The notes: generated by a model from the letters alone, not told the origin. A DNA stretch of 64,000 bases from Candidatus Mediterraneibacter quadrami (GCA_019120575.1 DWUU01000025.1:17034-81033); one strand, 5' to 3'; positions 8,731 to 18,526 are shown, numbered from the stretch's first letter. Numbers and translations are program-made.

Positions 8731-8809
8731 CCGACGATTATGTGATATCTCTATAATATTCATAGTATATCACTTATTTGTCGAATTTCAAATATTTTCT
8801 GTAGTATCC

Positions 8810-10522
8810 TTACTGATAATTCACGATCGTGACCTGCACGGTCCTTCTCCCCATATATTCATTGACAGACGGATAATATGTAAATGACATGACCTGCTTT
8901 CGCTCCATCTCTCTCAGGCAGTCTTCCACATCCCCGAAGTACACCGCTTCCATCTGATTTCCCTGCTCATCCTGCAGCCGGCATTTAAGCACGTTTCGGT
9001 TCTTCCCGAAGATTCGGGGGCTGATCACCCGCAGGTTCCGCTCGGCAAAGAGAGGCTTCGGATTCCCCTTGCCGAAGGGTTCCAGAAGTTCCAGCTCTGT
9101 GATCAGTTCTTCTGTGATGTACGGGAACGGCAGCCGCATATCAATGGAAACTTTCTCCTGCAGATCTTCTTCGCTCAGATCGCACAGGCTGTTGATCGTC
9201 TCCCGGAACCGTTCCACATTCCGCTCATCAAGGGACAGTCCCGCCGCCAGTTTATGTCCGCCGAATTTTGTAAAGAGCGCCCGGCATCTGCACATCTGGG
9301 CGAACATATCGTAAGTCTCGATGGAACGGCCGGAACCTTTAACGCCGTCCTCCGCCCGCGTGAGCACGAAAGTCGGCCGGTAATACCGCTCCCGGATGCG
9401 CCCGGCGATGATCCCGGCGATGCTTTCGTGGCAGTCCGGCAGATAGATGACCAGCACTTTATCTTCTTTCAGGGAGGTGCTCTCGATCATCTGCACCGCT
9501 TCCTCCACCCCCCGCTCCGTCATCTCTTTCCGGCTGTCGTTCAATGCTTTTAAATCCTCCGCCAGCATGACCGCGTCCCGTCTTGTGCGGGCATTCAGAA
9601 GTTCCAGCGCCCGTTTGGCCGTGTCAAGACGTCCGCTGGCATTGATGCAGGGCCCCAGGACGAATCCGATGTGATAGGCGTTCAGCCGTTCCGCGTCAAC
9701 GCCCGTGCACTCGATCAGCGCCTTCAGCCCCTGATTACGGGTGCGTTTGAGCATCTCCAGTCCCTGCTTTACAAAGATCCGGTTTTCACCGGCGAGATCC
9801 ATCACGTCGCCCACGGTCGCGATGGCCACATTTTCCATCAGATAATCCACATCCTCCGGGTCCCGCTGCATCACATTGTAGAGCGCCTCAATAAGCTTAT
9901 ACGCAACCGCCGCGCCGCACAGCCCCTTGAAAGGGTAGGCGCAGTCCGGCTGATGGGGATCGACCACTGCATCCGCCCGGGGCAGGATATATTCCTTCTC
10001 CCCGTTCATTTCCACATAAGGCACTTCATGATGGTCCGTCACAATGACTGTCAGGCCGTTTTTCTTCCCGTAGTCAATCTCCTCCGATGCGGCGATCCCG
10101 TTATCACAGGTAATGATCGTATCGATCCCGTCATCGATCGCACGGTCGATGAGATCAATATTCAGCCCGTATCCGTCTTTGATCCGGTCCGGAATGTCCG
10201 TATCCACGTCCGCCCCCAGCCCGGACAGCCCCTGCTGCAGAATGTAGGTGGCGTTCACCCCGTCAATATCATAATCGCCGATCACCCGGATGGCTTTTTT
10301 CTCACGGATCTTCTCTGAGAGGATCTCCACCGCCCGGTCCATGTCCTTCATCAGCATCCCGTCATGAAGATCGGCGATCGTGCCGTTCAGGTAGAGATCA
10401 ATCGCCTCATCTCCCGTGACGTCCCGGTTGCGGATGAGCCGGGCAAGGATCGGGGAAATGTGATACTTCTCCGCAATCGCATTGAAATCCGCTTTCTTCA
10501 TCGTGATGAACCATCGTTCCAT
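8810..10522 (-). CDS. recJ: Single-strand-specific exonuclease RecJ, DHH family
   Basis: 570 residues. DHH-family motifs in order: GDYDIDGVNATYIL, then TDHHEV, and DHHA1 GGHKLAAGLSL. RecJ degrades single-stranded DNA 5'-3' in recombination and repair. The C-terminal OB-like part (about 470-570) is present, so the length fits the RecJ core. AGGAGG nine bases upstream supports the ATG at 10522. A second ATG eight codons later has no clear ribosome site. It is a single-gene unit ended by the terminator at 8697-8730. The upstream region is shared with the divergent alpha-glucosidase gene. Confidence 0.93.
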   Translation of the reverse strand: MERWFITMKKADFNAIAEKYHISPILARLIRNRDVTGDEAIDLYLNGTIADLHDGMLMKDMDRAVEILSEKIREKKAIRVIGDYDIDGVNATYILQQGLSGLGADVDTDIPDRIKDGYGLNIDLIDRAIDDGIDTIITCDNGIAASEEIDYGKKNGLTVIVTDHHEVPYVEMNGEKEYILPRADAVVDPHQPDCAYPFKGLCGAAVAYKLIEALYNVMQRDPEDVDYLMENVAIATVGDVMDLAGENRIFVKQGLEMLKRTRNQGLKALIECTGVDAERLNAYHIGFVLGPCINASGRLDTAKRALELLNARTRRDAVMLAEDLKALNDSRKEMTERGVEEAVQMIESTSLKEDKVLVIYLPDCHESIAGIIAGRIRERYYRPTFVLTRAEDGVKGSGRSIETYDMFAQMCRCRALFTKFGGHKLAAGLSLDERNVERFRETINSLCDLSEEDLQEKVSIDMRLPFPYITEELITELELLEPFGKGNPKPLFAERNLRVISPRIFGKNRNVLKCRLQDEQGNQMEAVYFGDVEDCLREMERKQVMSFTYYPSVNEYMGRRTVQVTIVNYQ

Positions 10523-10611
10523 ATATAAACGCCTCCTGTTTTTCAGCTGTTTCTTTCTTATTTACAAGGATAACAAACTCCATGCTTTTTGAAAAGCGCT
10601 TAGATTATATA

Positions 10612-10673
10612 GCAGTATTCTGTTATTATTTTGCAGAATACTGCAAGTTTTTTCTTTTGCGAAGCACTATAAT
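10612..10673 (+). promoter_or_regulatory. Inverted repeat abutting the alpha-glucosidase promoter
   Basis: A perfect 11-base inverted repeat (GCAGTATTCTG at 10612-10622, CAGAATACTGC at 10634-10644) directly adjoins a poor -35 (AAGTTT, 10645-10650). After 17 bases comes a perfect -10 TATAAT (10668-10673). A weak -35 with a strong -10 and a dyad upstream suggests a regulator-dependent promoter. Confidence 0.5.
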
Positions 10674-10743
10674 GCAATTAAAAGGAAGCAGTTCTGACAC
10701 AGACTGTACGAATTCATTTTATACCGCGAAAGGAGAAATCATT

Positions 10744-12783
10744 ATGATCCGCAAATTCATTTACGGAACCCCATTTGACACTGAAGCAGTCACAACAGAA
10801 ATCCCCTGCTCTGACGGAACGCCCGCATACGGAACGGTCTGCACATCCGGCTCCCCCGACGCCGGAGACGGATTTACGTTTACGTATACTATGGATAAAG
10901 ATGACATCGTCTACGGCCTGGGCGAAGCAAGCCGCGGGATCAATAAGCGGGGCTGGTGCTATACAAGCAACTGTACCGATGATCCGAACCATACGGAAGA
11001 CAAGCATTCCCTCTACGGAGCCCACAATTTCGTGATCATTTCCGGGAAAGAGACCTTCGGCCTCTTCTTCGACTATCCGGGAAAACTGACCTTTGACATC
11101 GGCTATACCCGCCAGGATACGATGCGCGTCTTCTGTGAAAATGCAGATCTGGCCCTGTATGTCATCGAAGGAGATTCCGCCTGCGACATTGTGAAGCAGT
11201 TCCGGAAGATCATCGGCCGCAGCTACATCCCGCCGAAATTCGCGTTCGGTTTCGGGCAGAGCCGCTGGGGATACAAGACGAAGGAAGATTTCCGGGCCGT
11301 GGCTGAAACGTACCGGAAGAATCACCTTCCGCTTGATATGATCTATATGGACATCGACTACATGGAGGCCTACAAGGACTTCACCCTCAACAAAGACTTT
11401 GATGACTTCGCCGATTTTGTCAGGGAGCTGAAGGACCGGCACGTCCGCCTCATCCCCATCATCGACGCCGGCGTAAAAGTAGAGGAGGGATATGACGTGT
11501 ACGAGGAGGGCGTGAAGAACCGCTACTTCTGTCAGCGGGAAGACGGCTCCGACTTCGTGGCGGCTGTATGGCCGGGCGACACCCATTTCCCGGATGTGCT
11601 CAACCCGGAGGCCCGCAGATGGTTCGGCGACAAATACCGTTTCCTTACCGACCAGGGCATTGAAGGATTCTGGAACGATATGAACGAGCCCGCCATCTTC
11701 CATTCCGCCGAAGGACTGGCCGAGGCAAAAAAACTGGCGGCTGAATTCGCCGGATCCGGAACAGCAAACTGGGACGGAAGTCTGAAAAGCGAAGACGGCG
11801 CTGTCAGTGTCGACCAGCTTGGCGACAAACTCCGTTCTCTCGCTAACAGCCCGGAGGATTACGCCCGGTTCTATCACAATGTAAACGGGAAACGGATCCG
11901 CCACGACAAAGTCCACAACCTGTTCGGATTCAATATGACCCGGGCGGCGGGCGAGGCCTTTGACCGGATCGACCCGGATAAGCGGTTCCTCATGTTCTCC
12001 CGGTCGTCCTATATCGGCATGCACCGCTACGGCGGCATCTGGACCGGCGACAACATGGCCTGGTGGTCCCACATCCTGCTCTGCCTGAAGATGATGCCCT
12101 CCCTCAATATGTGCGGCTTCCTGTACACCGGCTGCGACCTGGGCGGCTTCGGGGCGGATACGACCCGCGACCTGCTGCTGCGCTTCCTCGGACTTGGCAT
12201 CTTCACACCGCTCATGCGCAACCATGCGGCCCTCGGCACCCGCGAACAGGAGTGCTATCAGTTCGAAGATACGGAAGATTTCCGGCACATGCTGGGCGTG
12301 CGCTACCGCCTGCTGCCCTACCTGTACAGCGAATACATGAAGGCTGCGCTGAACGACGACCTGTACTTCAAACCGCTGGGCTTCGTTTATCCGGAGAACG
12401 CCATGGCCGTACGCGTGGAGGATCAGCTCATGCTCGGCAATGAGATCATGATCGCACCGGTTTATGAACAGAACGCACGCGGAAGATATGTATACCTGCC
12501 GGAAGAAATGAAGTTTGTTAAATTCCTGCCGGACGGCTCCATTTCCGAAGAGATCCTGGGCAAAGGGATTCATTATGTGGAGATCGCGCTCAATGAGGCC
12601 GCCCTCTTCATCCGCAGCGGAAAGTGCATCCCGGTAGCGGATGCCGCAGAATACGCGGACGGAATCGACATGGACAGCATCCGCATGATCGGATATGAAG
12701 GCTCTGAATATGTGCTCTATGACGATGACGGAGTCCACAGGGATTATGATAACAAGGCAAATTACACAACGCTGAAGATGTAG
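10744..12783 (+). CDS. GH31 alpha-glucosidase
   Basis: 679 residues. Glycoside hydrolase family 31: nucleophile Asp312 in FWNDMNEPAIF, acid/base Asp436 in GGIWTGDNMAWW, and substrate-site motif DMIYMDIDYMEAYKDFT. It probably releases glucose or a related sugar from alpha-linked oligosaccharides. No signal peptide is seen, so it is cytosolic. I chose the ATG at 10744, with AAAGGAG close upstream, over in-frame ATGs from 10582 that would put the promoter inside the gene. A small hairpin and 45 bases separate it from the sugar O-acetyltransferase, and the two are likely cotranscribed. No sugar transporter is nearby, so the substrate is unknown. Confidence 0.93.
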   Translation: MIRKFIYGTPFDTEAVTTEIPCSDGTPAYGTVCTSGSPDAGDGFTFTYTMDKDDIVYGLGEASRGINKRGWCYTSNCTDDPNHTEDKHSLYGAHNFVIISGKETFGLFFDYPGKLTFDIGYTRQDTMRVFCENADLALYVIEGDSACDIVKQFRKIIGRSYIPPKFAFGFGQSRWGYKTKEDFRAVAETYRKNHLPLDMIYMDIDYMEAYKDFTLNKDFDDFADFVRELKDRHVRLIPIIDAGVKVEEGYDVYEEGVKNRYFCQREDGSDFVAAVWPGDTHFPDVLNPEARRWFGDKYRFLTDQGIEGFWNDMNEPAIFHSAEGLAEAKKLAAEFAGSGTANWDGSLKSEDGAVSVDQLGDKLRSLANSPEDYARFYHNVNGKRIRHDKVHNLFGFNMTRAAGEAFDRIDPDKRFLMFSRSSYIGMHRYGGIWTGDNMAWWSHILLCLKMMPSLNMCGFLYTGCDLGGFGADTTRDLLLRFLGLGIFTPLMRNHAALGTREQECYQFEDTEDFRHMLGVRYRLLPYLYSEYMKAALNDDLYFKPLGFVYPENAMAVRVEDQLMLGNEIMIAPVYEQNARGRYVYLPEEMKFVKFLPDGSISEEILGKGIHYVEIALNEAALFIRSGKCIPVADAAEYADGIDMDSIRMIGYEGSEYVLYDDDGVHRDYDNKANYTTLKM

Positions 12784-12799
12784 CCGGCAAAAGCCGGCT
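12782..12799 (+). other. Short intercistronic hairpin
   Basis: AGCCGGC, 4-base loop, GCCGGCT, beginning within the alpha-glucosidase stop codon. No U-tract follows. It may stabilise or attenuate the transcript between the two genes. Confidence 0.4.
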
Positions 12800-12828
12800 C
12801 TTCAGCCCGCATGAAGAGAGGTGCTTAC

Positions 12829-13449
12829 ATGGATAACATCAAAAGAAGAGACCTGGAGATGCCCTACATCTCCGACGCCTCCGTAATGGAAGAACAGAAA
12901 GCATGCCGCCGGATCCTGCAGGAACTGAATTTTTCAGACCGCTCGGACTTTGAGAAAATCAGCCGGATCGTAAAGAAACTGCTCGGGAAATCCGAGAACG
13001 CGTTCATCAATCCGCCCTTCTACTGCGATTACGGCTCCCACATCGAGGTGGGAAAGAACTTCTTCGCCAATTACAACTGCACCATCATAGACGTGGCGAA
13101 AGTGACGATCGGAGACAACTGCCAGATGGCCCCCAATGTGGCCATCTACACGGCCGGTCATCCGCTCCATCCCGTATCCAGAAACTCCCTGTACGAGTAC
13201 GGGATCAGTGTGACCATCGGCGATAATGTCTGGATCGGCGGCAACACGGTCATCCTGCCCGGGGTGCACATCGGCAGCAACACTGTCATCGGCGCCGGCA
13301 GCGTGGTGACGAAAGACATCCCCGACTGGGTGGTTGCAGCCGGCAACCCGTGCAGAGTGATCAAAAAGATCACGGAAGATGATAAAAAATACTATTACAA
13401 AGACCGGGAATTCGATGACGAGGCATGGAATGCCATAATAAACGGTTAA
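12829..13449 (+). CDS. Sugar O-acetyltransferase, maltose/galactoside acetyltransferase family
   Basis: 206 residues. An N-terminal maltose-acetyltransferase cap is followed by left-handed beta-helix hexapeptide repeats (from about residue 70) and the C-terminal signature VWIGGNTVILPGVHIGSNTV, GAGSVVTKDIPDWVVAAGNP. It uses acetyl-CoA to acetylate sugars, probably for detoxification of non-metabolised sugars. AGAGG seven bases before the ATG at 12829 supports this start over one six codons upstream. The gene follows an alpha-glucosidase, in line with maltose- or glucose-type substrates. It is convergent with, and only seven bases from, the AEC carrier gene. Confidence 0.9.
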   Translation: MDNIKRRDLEMPYISDASVMEEQKACRRILQELNFSDRSDFEKISRIVKKLLGKSENAFINPPFYCDYGSHIEVGKNFFANYNCTIIDVAKVTIGDNCQMAPNVAIYTAGHPLHPVSRNSLYEYGISVTIGDNVWIGGNTVILPGVHIGSNTVIGAGSVVTKDIPDWVVAAGNPCRVIKKITEDDKKYYYKDREFDDEAWNAIING

Positions 13450-13456
13450 AAAATGT

Positions 13457-14401
13457 TTAAACCATTCCCATACATTTCAATATATACAGCCACCCGGTCA
13501 TGGTAAACGCGCTGAACAGTGTCGTCAGCATGACCACGCTGGATGTGAGCACGCCCTCATGCCCCATGTTCCGGGCCATGACATAGCAGCTCACGGTGGT
13601 GGCGGAGCTTAACATGACGAGGATCGCCACAAGTTCTTCCCTACGGAAGCCGAGACCCACGGCCAGGGGCAGGAACAGGGCGGCAAAGAGCAGCAGCTTC
13701 ATAGCCGAAGCCGTCACAGCCGGCTTTGCCTTTCCGAATGCTTTCTTAAGGTCAAAGCTTGCGCCCATGGCCATCAGGCCAAGAGGCGTTGCCGTGGCGC
13801 CCACATCGGAGACGGTTTTCTCCAGGATGCCGGGCAGTGGGATCCGAAGCGCCGACCAGAGAAGGCCGACGACGATGCCGATGATGATCGGGTTGGTGAC
13901 GATGCCTTTCAGCGTCTTCGCCCAGACTTCTTTATCCAGCTTCTTCCGCTCCAGCTGGAAAAAGGAGAGCACGACCACCGCCATGATGTTGTAAAGCGGC
14001 ACGCTGCCGATGATCATGAGCGGCGCCATGCCCGCATCTCCGTATATATTCTGAATGAAGGCGATTCCGAGGAGCGCCGCGCTGCTCCGGTAGGACGCCT
14101 GGATGAATTCGCCCCGGATGCTCTTATCTTTCCACAAAAAAGAAACTGCCGCGGCGAGCGCGATACAGATGAGCGTCGCCGCGAAGCAGAACAGTACAAA
14201 CTTCAGATTCCAGACCTCTGCGAAATTAACCGTCGAGAGATCCTCGAAGAGGAGGACCGGCAGAGGCACGAGGAATACGAATTTATTCATTTTCGACGCA
14301 AATACGTCGTCGATCAGTCCCAGTTTCTTAAGTATGAACCCCAGCACCATAAGTAAGAAGATCGGCACAGTTGCATTCAGGCTGAAGATCAGATTTTCCA
14401 T
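13457..14401 (-). CDS. AEC-family (auxin efflux carrier-like) permease
   Basis: 314 residues with about ten hydrophobic segments. The N-terminus NATVPIFLLMVLGFILKKLG is typical of the AEC family. Bacterial members move organic anions such as malate or malonate. It starts six bases after the pyruvate kinase stop, so the two are probably cotranscribed, and a dicarboxylate or pyruvate-related substrate is a reasonable guess. No specificity motif can be read. Confidence 0.88.
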   Translation of the reverse strand: MENLIFSLNATVPIFLLMVLGFILKKLGLIDDVFASKMNKFVFLVPLPVLLFEDLSTVNFAEVWNLKFVLFCFAATLICIALAAAVSFLWKDKSIRGEFIQASYRSSAALLGIAFIQNIYGDAGMAPLMIIGSVPLYNIMAVVVLSFFQLERKKLDKEVWAKTLKGIVTNPIIIGIVVGLLWSALRIPLPGILEKTVSDVGATATPLGLMAMGASFDLKKAFGKAKPAVTASAMKLLLFAALFLPLAVGLGFRREELVAILVMLSSATTVSCYVMARNMGHEGVLTSSVVMLTTLFSAFTMTGWLYILKCMGMV

Positions 14402-14407
14402 TTTCCG

Positions 14408-15829
14408 TTATTCTCCCACAATACATACGCGGATCAGGTTGGTCCGTCCGGGGATGCCAAGCGGGATGCCGCCGGCGAATACGATCTCGTCCCCGTCGTC
14501 TACCAGTCCGTGACTTTTCGCCGCCTCGATGGCGCGCAGGCAGAGGATCTCGGAACTGTACTCTTCCTTGACAGACAGGGGGTAGATGCCCCATGACATG
14601 TTGAGCTGTCTGCACACCTTCTTGGAACTGGAGCAGCCGCCGATCATACAGCCCGGGCGGTACTTGGAGATCATCCTTGCCGTACAGCCGGTCTTGCTGG
14701 CCGCCAGGATTGCCCTCGCCTTCAGATCAATGGCCGTCATACAGGTGGCGTGAGAAATGGCGTTGGTCACATCCGGATCTTCCGCGCGCTCCGATTTCCG
14801 GAATATTGCATTATAGTCGATATCATGTTCCATGCTGACCGCGATCTTCACCATCATCTTCAGCGCTTCCACCGGATATTTGCCGGCAGCCGTCTCGCCG
14901 GAGAGCATGATCGCACTCGTCCCCTGATGGATGGCATTTGCAACGTCGGTCGCCTCCGCACGGGTCGGCCTCGGATGCACCATCATGGAATCCAGCATCT
15001 GGGTGGCCGTGATCACGACCTTGCCCGCCTGGTAAACCTTCTGGATGATCCGCTGCTGGATGATCGGAACCTGCTCCAGCGGGATCTCCACGCCCATGTC
15101 GCCTCTGGCAACCATGATGCCGTCCGCTTCCTCGATGATCTCGTCGATATTGTCCACGCCCTGCTGGTTCTCGATCTTTGCAATGATATTGATCAGCTTC
15201 CCGCCGTTATCGTCGAGCAGCTTTCTCATCTCCCGCACATCATCCGCCGTTCTTGTAAAGGAAGCCGCCACAAAGTCAAAATCCTGTTCGATCCCGAACA
15301 GAAGGTCATCCCGGTCCTTGGCGCTGATAAACGGCATCTTCAGCTCTACGCCGGGCACATTCACGCCTTTCCGGTTGGAGATATCTCCGCCGTTGTTGAC
15401 CCGGCAGACGATGTCTTTCCCTTCGATCTTCTCCACGATCATGCCCACCAGACCGTCATCGATCAGGATCGAATCCCCGATCTTCACATCCCGGTACAGA
15501 TCCTTGTAGGTAACCGTTACATAATCCTGGGTCCCTTCCACCTCGTCATTTTTGAGTGTGAATTCCTGATCTTCCACAAGGGTGATCTTCCCGTCCTTAA
15601 AGCAGCCGATGCGGATCTCCGGTCCCTTGGTGTCAAGGAGTGCCGCGATCGGACGGTCAAACTGCTCGCGCAGCGTCTTCAGACGGTCCAGACGTGCTTT
15701 TTGTTCCTCATGGGTCCCATGTGAAAAGTTAAAACGTGCCACATCCATCCCTTCGCGGATGAGCGCTTCCAATACTCCTTCTTTATCTGTCGAAGGTCCA
15801 AGCGTACAGATGATCTTTGTTTTTCTCAT
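14408..15829 (-). CDS. pyk: Pyruvate kinase
   Basis: 473 residues. Converts phosphoenolpyruvate and ADP to pyruvate and ATP, the last ATP-forming step of glycolysis. Seen: N-terminal KTKIICTLGPSTDKEG, the active-site signature IIAKIENQQGVDNIDEI with its catalytic Lys, GDMGVEIP and TRAEATDVANA. It lacks the extra C-terminal PEP-utiliser domain of Bacillus-type enzymes. I start at the ATG of MRKTKI, which has AAGGAAA upstream. The longer in-frame ATG 11 codons earlier has no support. An extended -10 promoter lies at 15901-15909. The AEC carrier follows at once. Confidence 0.96.
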   Translation of the reverse strand: MRKTKIICTLGPSTDKEGVLEALIREGMDVARFNFSHGTHEEQKARLDRLKTLREQFDRPIAALLDTKGPEIRIGCFKDGKITLVEDQEFTLKNDEVEGTQDYVTVTYKDLYRDVKIGDSILIDDGLVGMIVEKIEGKDIVCRVNNGGDISNRKGVNVPGVELKMPFISAKDRDDLLFGIEQDFDFVAASFTRTADDVREMRKLLDDNGGKLINIIAKIENQQGVDNIDEIIEEADGIMVARGDMGVEIPLEQVPIIQQRIIQKVYQAGKVVITATQMLDSMMVHPRPTRAEATDVANAIHQGTSAIMLSGETAAGKYPVEALKMMVKIAVSMEHDIDYNAIFRKSERAEDPDVTNAISHATCMTAIDLKARAILAASKTGCTARMISKYRPGCMIGGCSSSKKVCRQLNMSWGIYPLSVKEEYSSEILCLRAIEAAKSHGLVDDGDEIVFAGGIPLGIPGRTNLIRVCIVGE

Positions 15830-15900
15830 TGCATTTCCTTTCCGGATAAATCCGCTCCGCAAAACTGCGCAGCCGCGGGATTATCCCCATTAATGTATTT

Positions 15901-15909
15901 ATTATAACA
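15901..15909 (-). promoter_or_regulatory. Extended -10 promoter of pyk
   Basis: On the minus strand TGTTATAAT, about 70 bases before the pyk start. No clear -35 is seen. Confidence 0.45.
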
Positions 15910-15965
15910 TTACTGCTCCGCCAATATCCAGAGAGAAATGCAAAGAATTACATGATTTTAACACA

Positions 15966-16292
15966 TCAGAATACCAGCTGGACGAGCAGCATATAGCACA
16001 CGGTCCCGCCGGCAATGGACAGGAGCATCTGCCGTTTCCACACGTGCAGCGCAATGACCAGGAGAATGGAGATCAGTTCCGGGATGCCGTGGCTTCCCGT
16101 CATCAGGCTGACGTCTTTCAGGCTGTATACGACCAGCAGGCCGAATACGGCGCAGGGCAGCACCCTTCCCAGATACCGGATATATTCCGGCGTGGGCCGC
16201 CCCGCCGGGAAAATGAGGAAGGGGAGGAAACGCGTGACCGCCGTCCCGAGGACGACCATCGCTATGGTCAGGATCTGCTGTGTCAGTGTCAT
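15966..16292 (-). CDS. azlD: Branched-chain amino acid exporter small subunit AzlD
   Basis: 108 residues with four hydrophobic segments, and the family pattern [14 protein letters not shown] near the N-terminus. AzlD works with AzlC to export branched-chain amino acids (known from the azlCD pair of Bacillus). Its ATG overlaps the azlC stop by four bases, a classic coupled pair. The start is the ATG of MTLTQQ. Longer in-frame extensions run inside azlC. Confidence 0.9.
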   Translation of the reverse strand: MTLTQQILTIAMVVLGTAVTRFLPFLIFPAGRPTPEYIRYLGRVLPCAVFGLLVVYSLKDVSLMTGSHGIPELISILLVIALHVWKRQMLLSIAGGTVCYMLLVQLVF

Positions 16293-17002
16293 CCCACTTC
16301 GCCTCCTTCCTCCATCTTCGGCCGCATCACCGTCAGCACCGCCAGGATCGCCAGCATGGCCGGGATAATAAAGTTGTCCGCTCCGAACGCGGCCAGGCAG
16401 ACCGCGGACAGGATAAGCCCCAGGATCCCGCTCCGGTGGTCTTTTTCTTTGAGCCACTGCTCCAGGAAAATGACAACGAACATAGCCGTCATCACAAACT
16501 CCAGCCCTTCTGTATTGAAATGGATCAGCGAACCGAAGATGCCGCCCAGCGTCGCACCGGAAAACCAGTAAAAATGGTTCAGAAGCGTAACGGAGAACAT
16601 GAACCACCCCCGGTCCACATCTTCCGGAATGTCCGCCGTATAATTGATGGAAAAGCTTTCATCGCACATCCCGAAGATGAGATAGAACTTCTTCCACCCC
16701 AGCCCTCTGAAGCGGTCCAGCATGGAGATGCCGTAGAAAAGGTGGCGGGCATTGATCATCAGCGTCATGGCGAAGGCCTGAAGCGGATTAAACGCCCCAA
16801 GCAGCATATGTACGGTCACAAACTCGATGGAGCCGGCGAAGATCGTCAGACTCATGAGCATGGGATACCAGAAGCTGAATCCCGAGACATTCATATAAAT
16901 CCCGTATGTCATCCCCAGGAACCAGAATCCCGCGAAGATCGGGAGCGTATAGGGAAATGCGGCGGCAAATGCTTTTTTTATCGTTTTCAGTTCAGTATGC
17001 AT
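16289..17002 (-). CDS. azlC: Branched-chain amino acid exporter large subunit AzlC
   Basis: 237 residues, mostly hydrophobic. Family patterns seen: [35 protein letters not shown] and FGMCDESF. Together with AzlD it forms an amino acid exporter in the membrane. The ATG at 17002 has GGAGG six bases upstream; a TTG two codons earlier is less likely. It is divergent from a ThrE-type exporter gene, so two amino acid exporters share one intergenic region. Confidence 0.93.
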   Translation of the reverse strand: MHTELKTIKKAFAAAFPYTLPIFAGFWFLGMTYGIYMNVSGFSFWYPMLMSLTIFAGSIEFVTVHMLLGAFNPLQAFAMTLMINARHLFYGISMLDRFRGLGWKKFYLIFGMCDESFSINYTADIPEDVDRGWFMFSVTLLNHFYWFSGATLGGIFGSLIHFNTEGLEFVMTAMFVVIFLEQWLKEKDHRSGILGLILSAVCLAAFGADNFIIPAMLAILAVLTVMRPKMEEGGEVG

Positions 17003-17031
17003 GTGCAACCTCCGGTTTCATTACTTTTTTC

Positions 17032-17059
17032 TTGACTTTTCGGTCCGTCCCACTATACT
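17032..17059 (+). promoter_or_regulatory. Promoter of the ThrE-type exporter gene
   Basis: TTGACT (17032-17037), 16-base spacer, TATACT (17054-17059), in the azlC/thrE divergent region. Confidence 0.6.
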
Positions 17060-17126
17060 CTAATGGTGGAAAACAAAAACAATATAAACAAAGATTTTCA
17101 GGAAAGGAATCAGGCAGGCAGATATT

Positions 17127-18455
17127 ATGGTAAAAGACAGTATTATTCCCAATCATATGGACGTCTACTGGCACGATTACACCGGACATGTAAAAGACCG
17201 GCCCATCACCGGGACAAGCGTCCCGGTCAAGGCCGCCCTGATCGGAAGGGTCGGGCTCATGCTCCTGTCCTGCGGGACCGGCGCATGGCGCGTCCGCAAC
17301 TCCATGAACGCGCTGGCCGAACAGCTCGGCGTCACCTGTATCGCCAACATCGGGCTGCTGACCATCGTTTATACCTGTTTCGACGGCCAGAAGACATTCA
17401 CGAACTCCCTGTGTCTGATCAGCACAGGCGTCAATACGTCCAAGCTGGATCGTCTGGAGCGTTTCGTAAAAAAATTCCCGGATGAGGGCGTGCATAAGAC
17501 CGCTGAAGAGCTCCAGTCCGAACTGGATGAGATCGAGAAGATCCGCGGCCGCTACACCCCCGCCAGGCTGGGGCTGGCGGCAGGTTTTGCCTGCGCGGCT
17601 TTCACCTTTCTCCTGGGCGGCGGCCCCGTCGAGATGCTCTGCGCATTCATCGGCGCCGGCATCGGGAACTTCCTGCGCAGCCGACTGATCGGCCGGCATC
17701 TGACCATGTATCTGTGCATCGTCTCTTCCGTGGCCCTTGCCTGTCTGTGCTATATCGGTTCGCTCCGGCTGCTGGAGCATGTATTCTCCATCTCGGGCGG
17801 ACATGAAGCCGGTTACGTCTGCTCCATGCTGTTTATCATCCCGGGTTTCCCGTTCATTACAAGCGGGATTGACCTGGCGAAGCAGGACATGCGCTCCGGT
17901 CTGGAACGTCTGGCCTATGCCGTGATCATTGTCATGATCGCCACGATTACCGCATGGGGCATGTCCATGGCGCTTGACATCAAGCCCGGCGCTTTCACGG
18001 AACTGGGCCTGTCGCCGGCGCTGCTCCTTGTGCTGCGCCTCGCCGCCAGCTTCGTGGGCGTGTTCGGATTCTCGATCATGTTCAACAGCCCGGTGAAGAT
18101 GGCCGCCTCCGCGGCCGTGATCGGTTCCATCGCCAACACACTGCGGCTGGAACTGGTGGATTTCACCGGTCTTCCGGCTGCGGCGGCCGCTTTTGTCGGC
18201 GCACTGACTGCCGGGCTCCTGGCCTCCCTGCTGATGAAACGGCTGGGCTACCCCAGGATCTCCGTCACGGTCCCGTCCATCGTCATCATGGTGCCCGGCC
18301 TCTATCTCTACCGGGCCGTCTACAATATCGGCGAAATGTCACTTACACTTTCAGCCCCCTGGCTGGTATCCGCGCTGCTCATTATCATCGCGCTGCCCCT
18401 GGGCCTGATATTTGCCAGAATTATAACAGACCGTTCCTTCCGGCACTGCACGTAG
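17127..18455 (+). CDS. Threonine/serine exporter, ThrE family
   Basis: 442 residues. An N-terminal soluble/membrane-proximal part (about 1-140) shows the ThrE pattern GLMLLSCGTGAWRVRNSMN. Two blocks of hydrophobic segments (about 145-280 and 285-440) correspond to the ThrE and ThrE_2 halves, here on one chain. These carriers export threonine and serine using the proton gradient. SGGHEAGYVCSMLFIIPGFP fits the membrane core. The gene stands alone, with its own promoter and a terminator that overlaps the 3' end of potD. The stop codon is the first triplet of a 19-base palindrome arm. Confidence 0.88.
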   Translation: MVKDSIIPNHMDVYWHDYTGHVKDRPITGTSVPVKAALIGRVGLMLLSCGTGAWRVRNSMNALAEQLGVTCIANIGLLTIVYTCFDGQKTFTNSLCLISTGVNTSKLDRLERFVKKFPDEGVHKTAEELQSELDEIEKIRGRYTPARLGLAAGFACAAFTFLLGGGPVEMLCAFIGAGIGNFLRSRLIGRHLTMYLCIVSSVALACLCYIGSLRLLEHVFSISGGHEAGYVCSMLFIIPGFPFITSGIDLAKQDMRSGLERLAYAVIIVMIATITAWGMSMALDIKPGAFTELGLSPALLLVLRLAASFVGVFGFSIMFNSPVKMAASAAVIGSIANTLRLELVDFTGLPAAAAAFVGALTAGLLASLLMKRLGYPRISVTVPSIVIMVPGLYLYRAVYNIGEMSLTLSAPWLVSALLIIIALPLGLIFARIITDRSFRHCT

Positions 18456-18500
18456 CATCAGTGTACAGGGGAGCAATTGCCCCCCTGTACACTGATGCTA
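18453..18500. repeat. Palindromic element, copy 1 (3' side of potABCD)
   Basis: Two perfect 19-base arms, 18453-18471 and 18482-18500, around a 10-base spacer. An outer 8-base pair of arms (GACCGTTC / GAACGGTC) flanks it. The left arm begins with the thrE stop codon. It is near-identical to the element at 23234-23280, with paired changes in both arms. There is no U-tract, so it is not a typical terminator. Confidence 0.85.
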
Positions 18501-18526
18501 AGAACGGTCCGATATATCAGATCATT

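Noticed and set aside
10714..12738. 674-codon open frame antisense to the alpha-glucosidase gene
   Set aside because: It mirrors the GH31 gene codon by codon, lacks a ribosome site or family match, and arises from the codon bias of the real gene.
18453..18500. Palindrome read as an ordinary bidirectional terminator
   Set aside because: It has no U-tract on either strand, a true terminator (18527-18559) lies beside it, and the second copy sits at a promoter.
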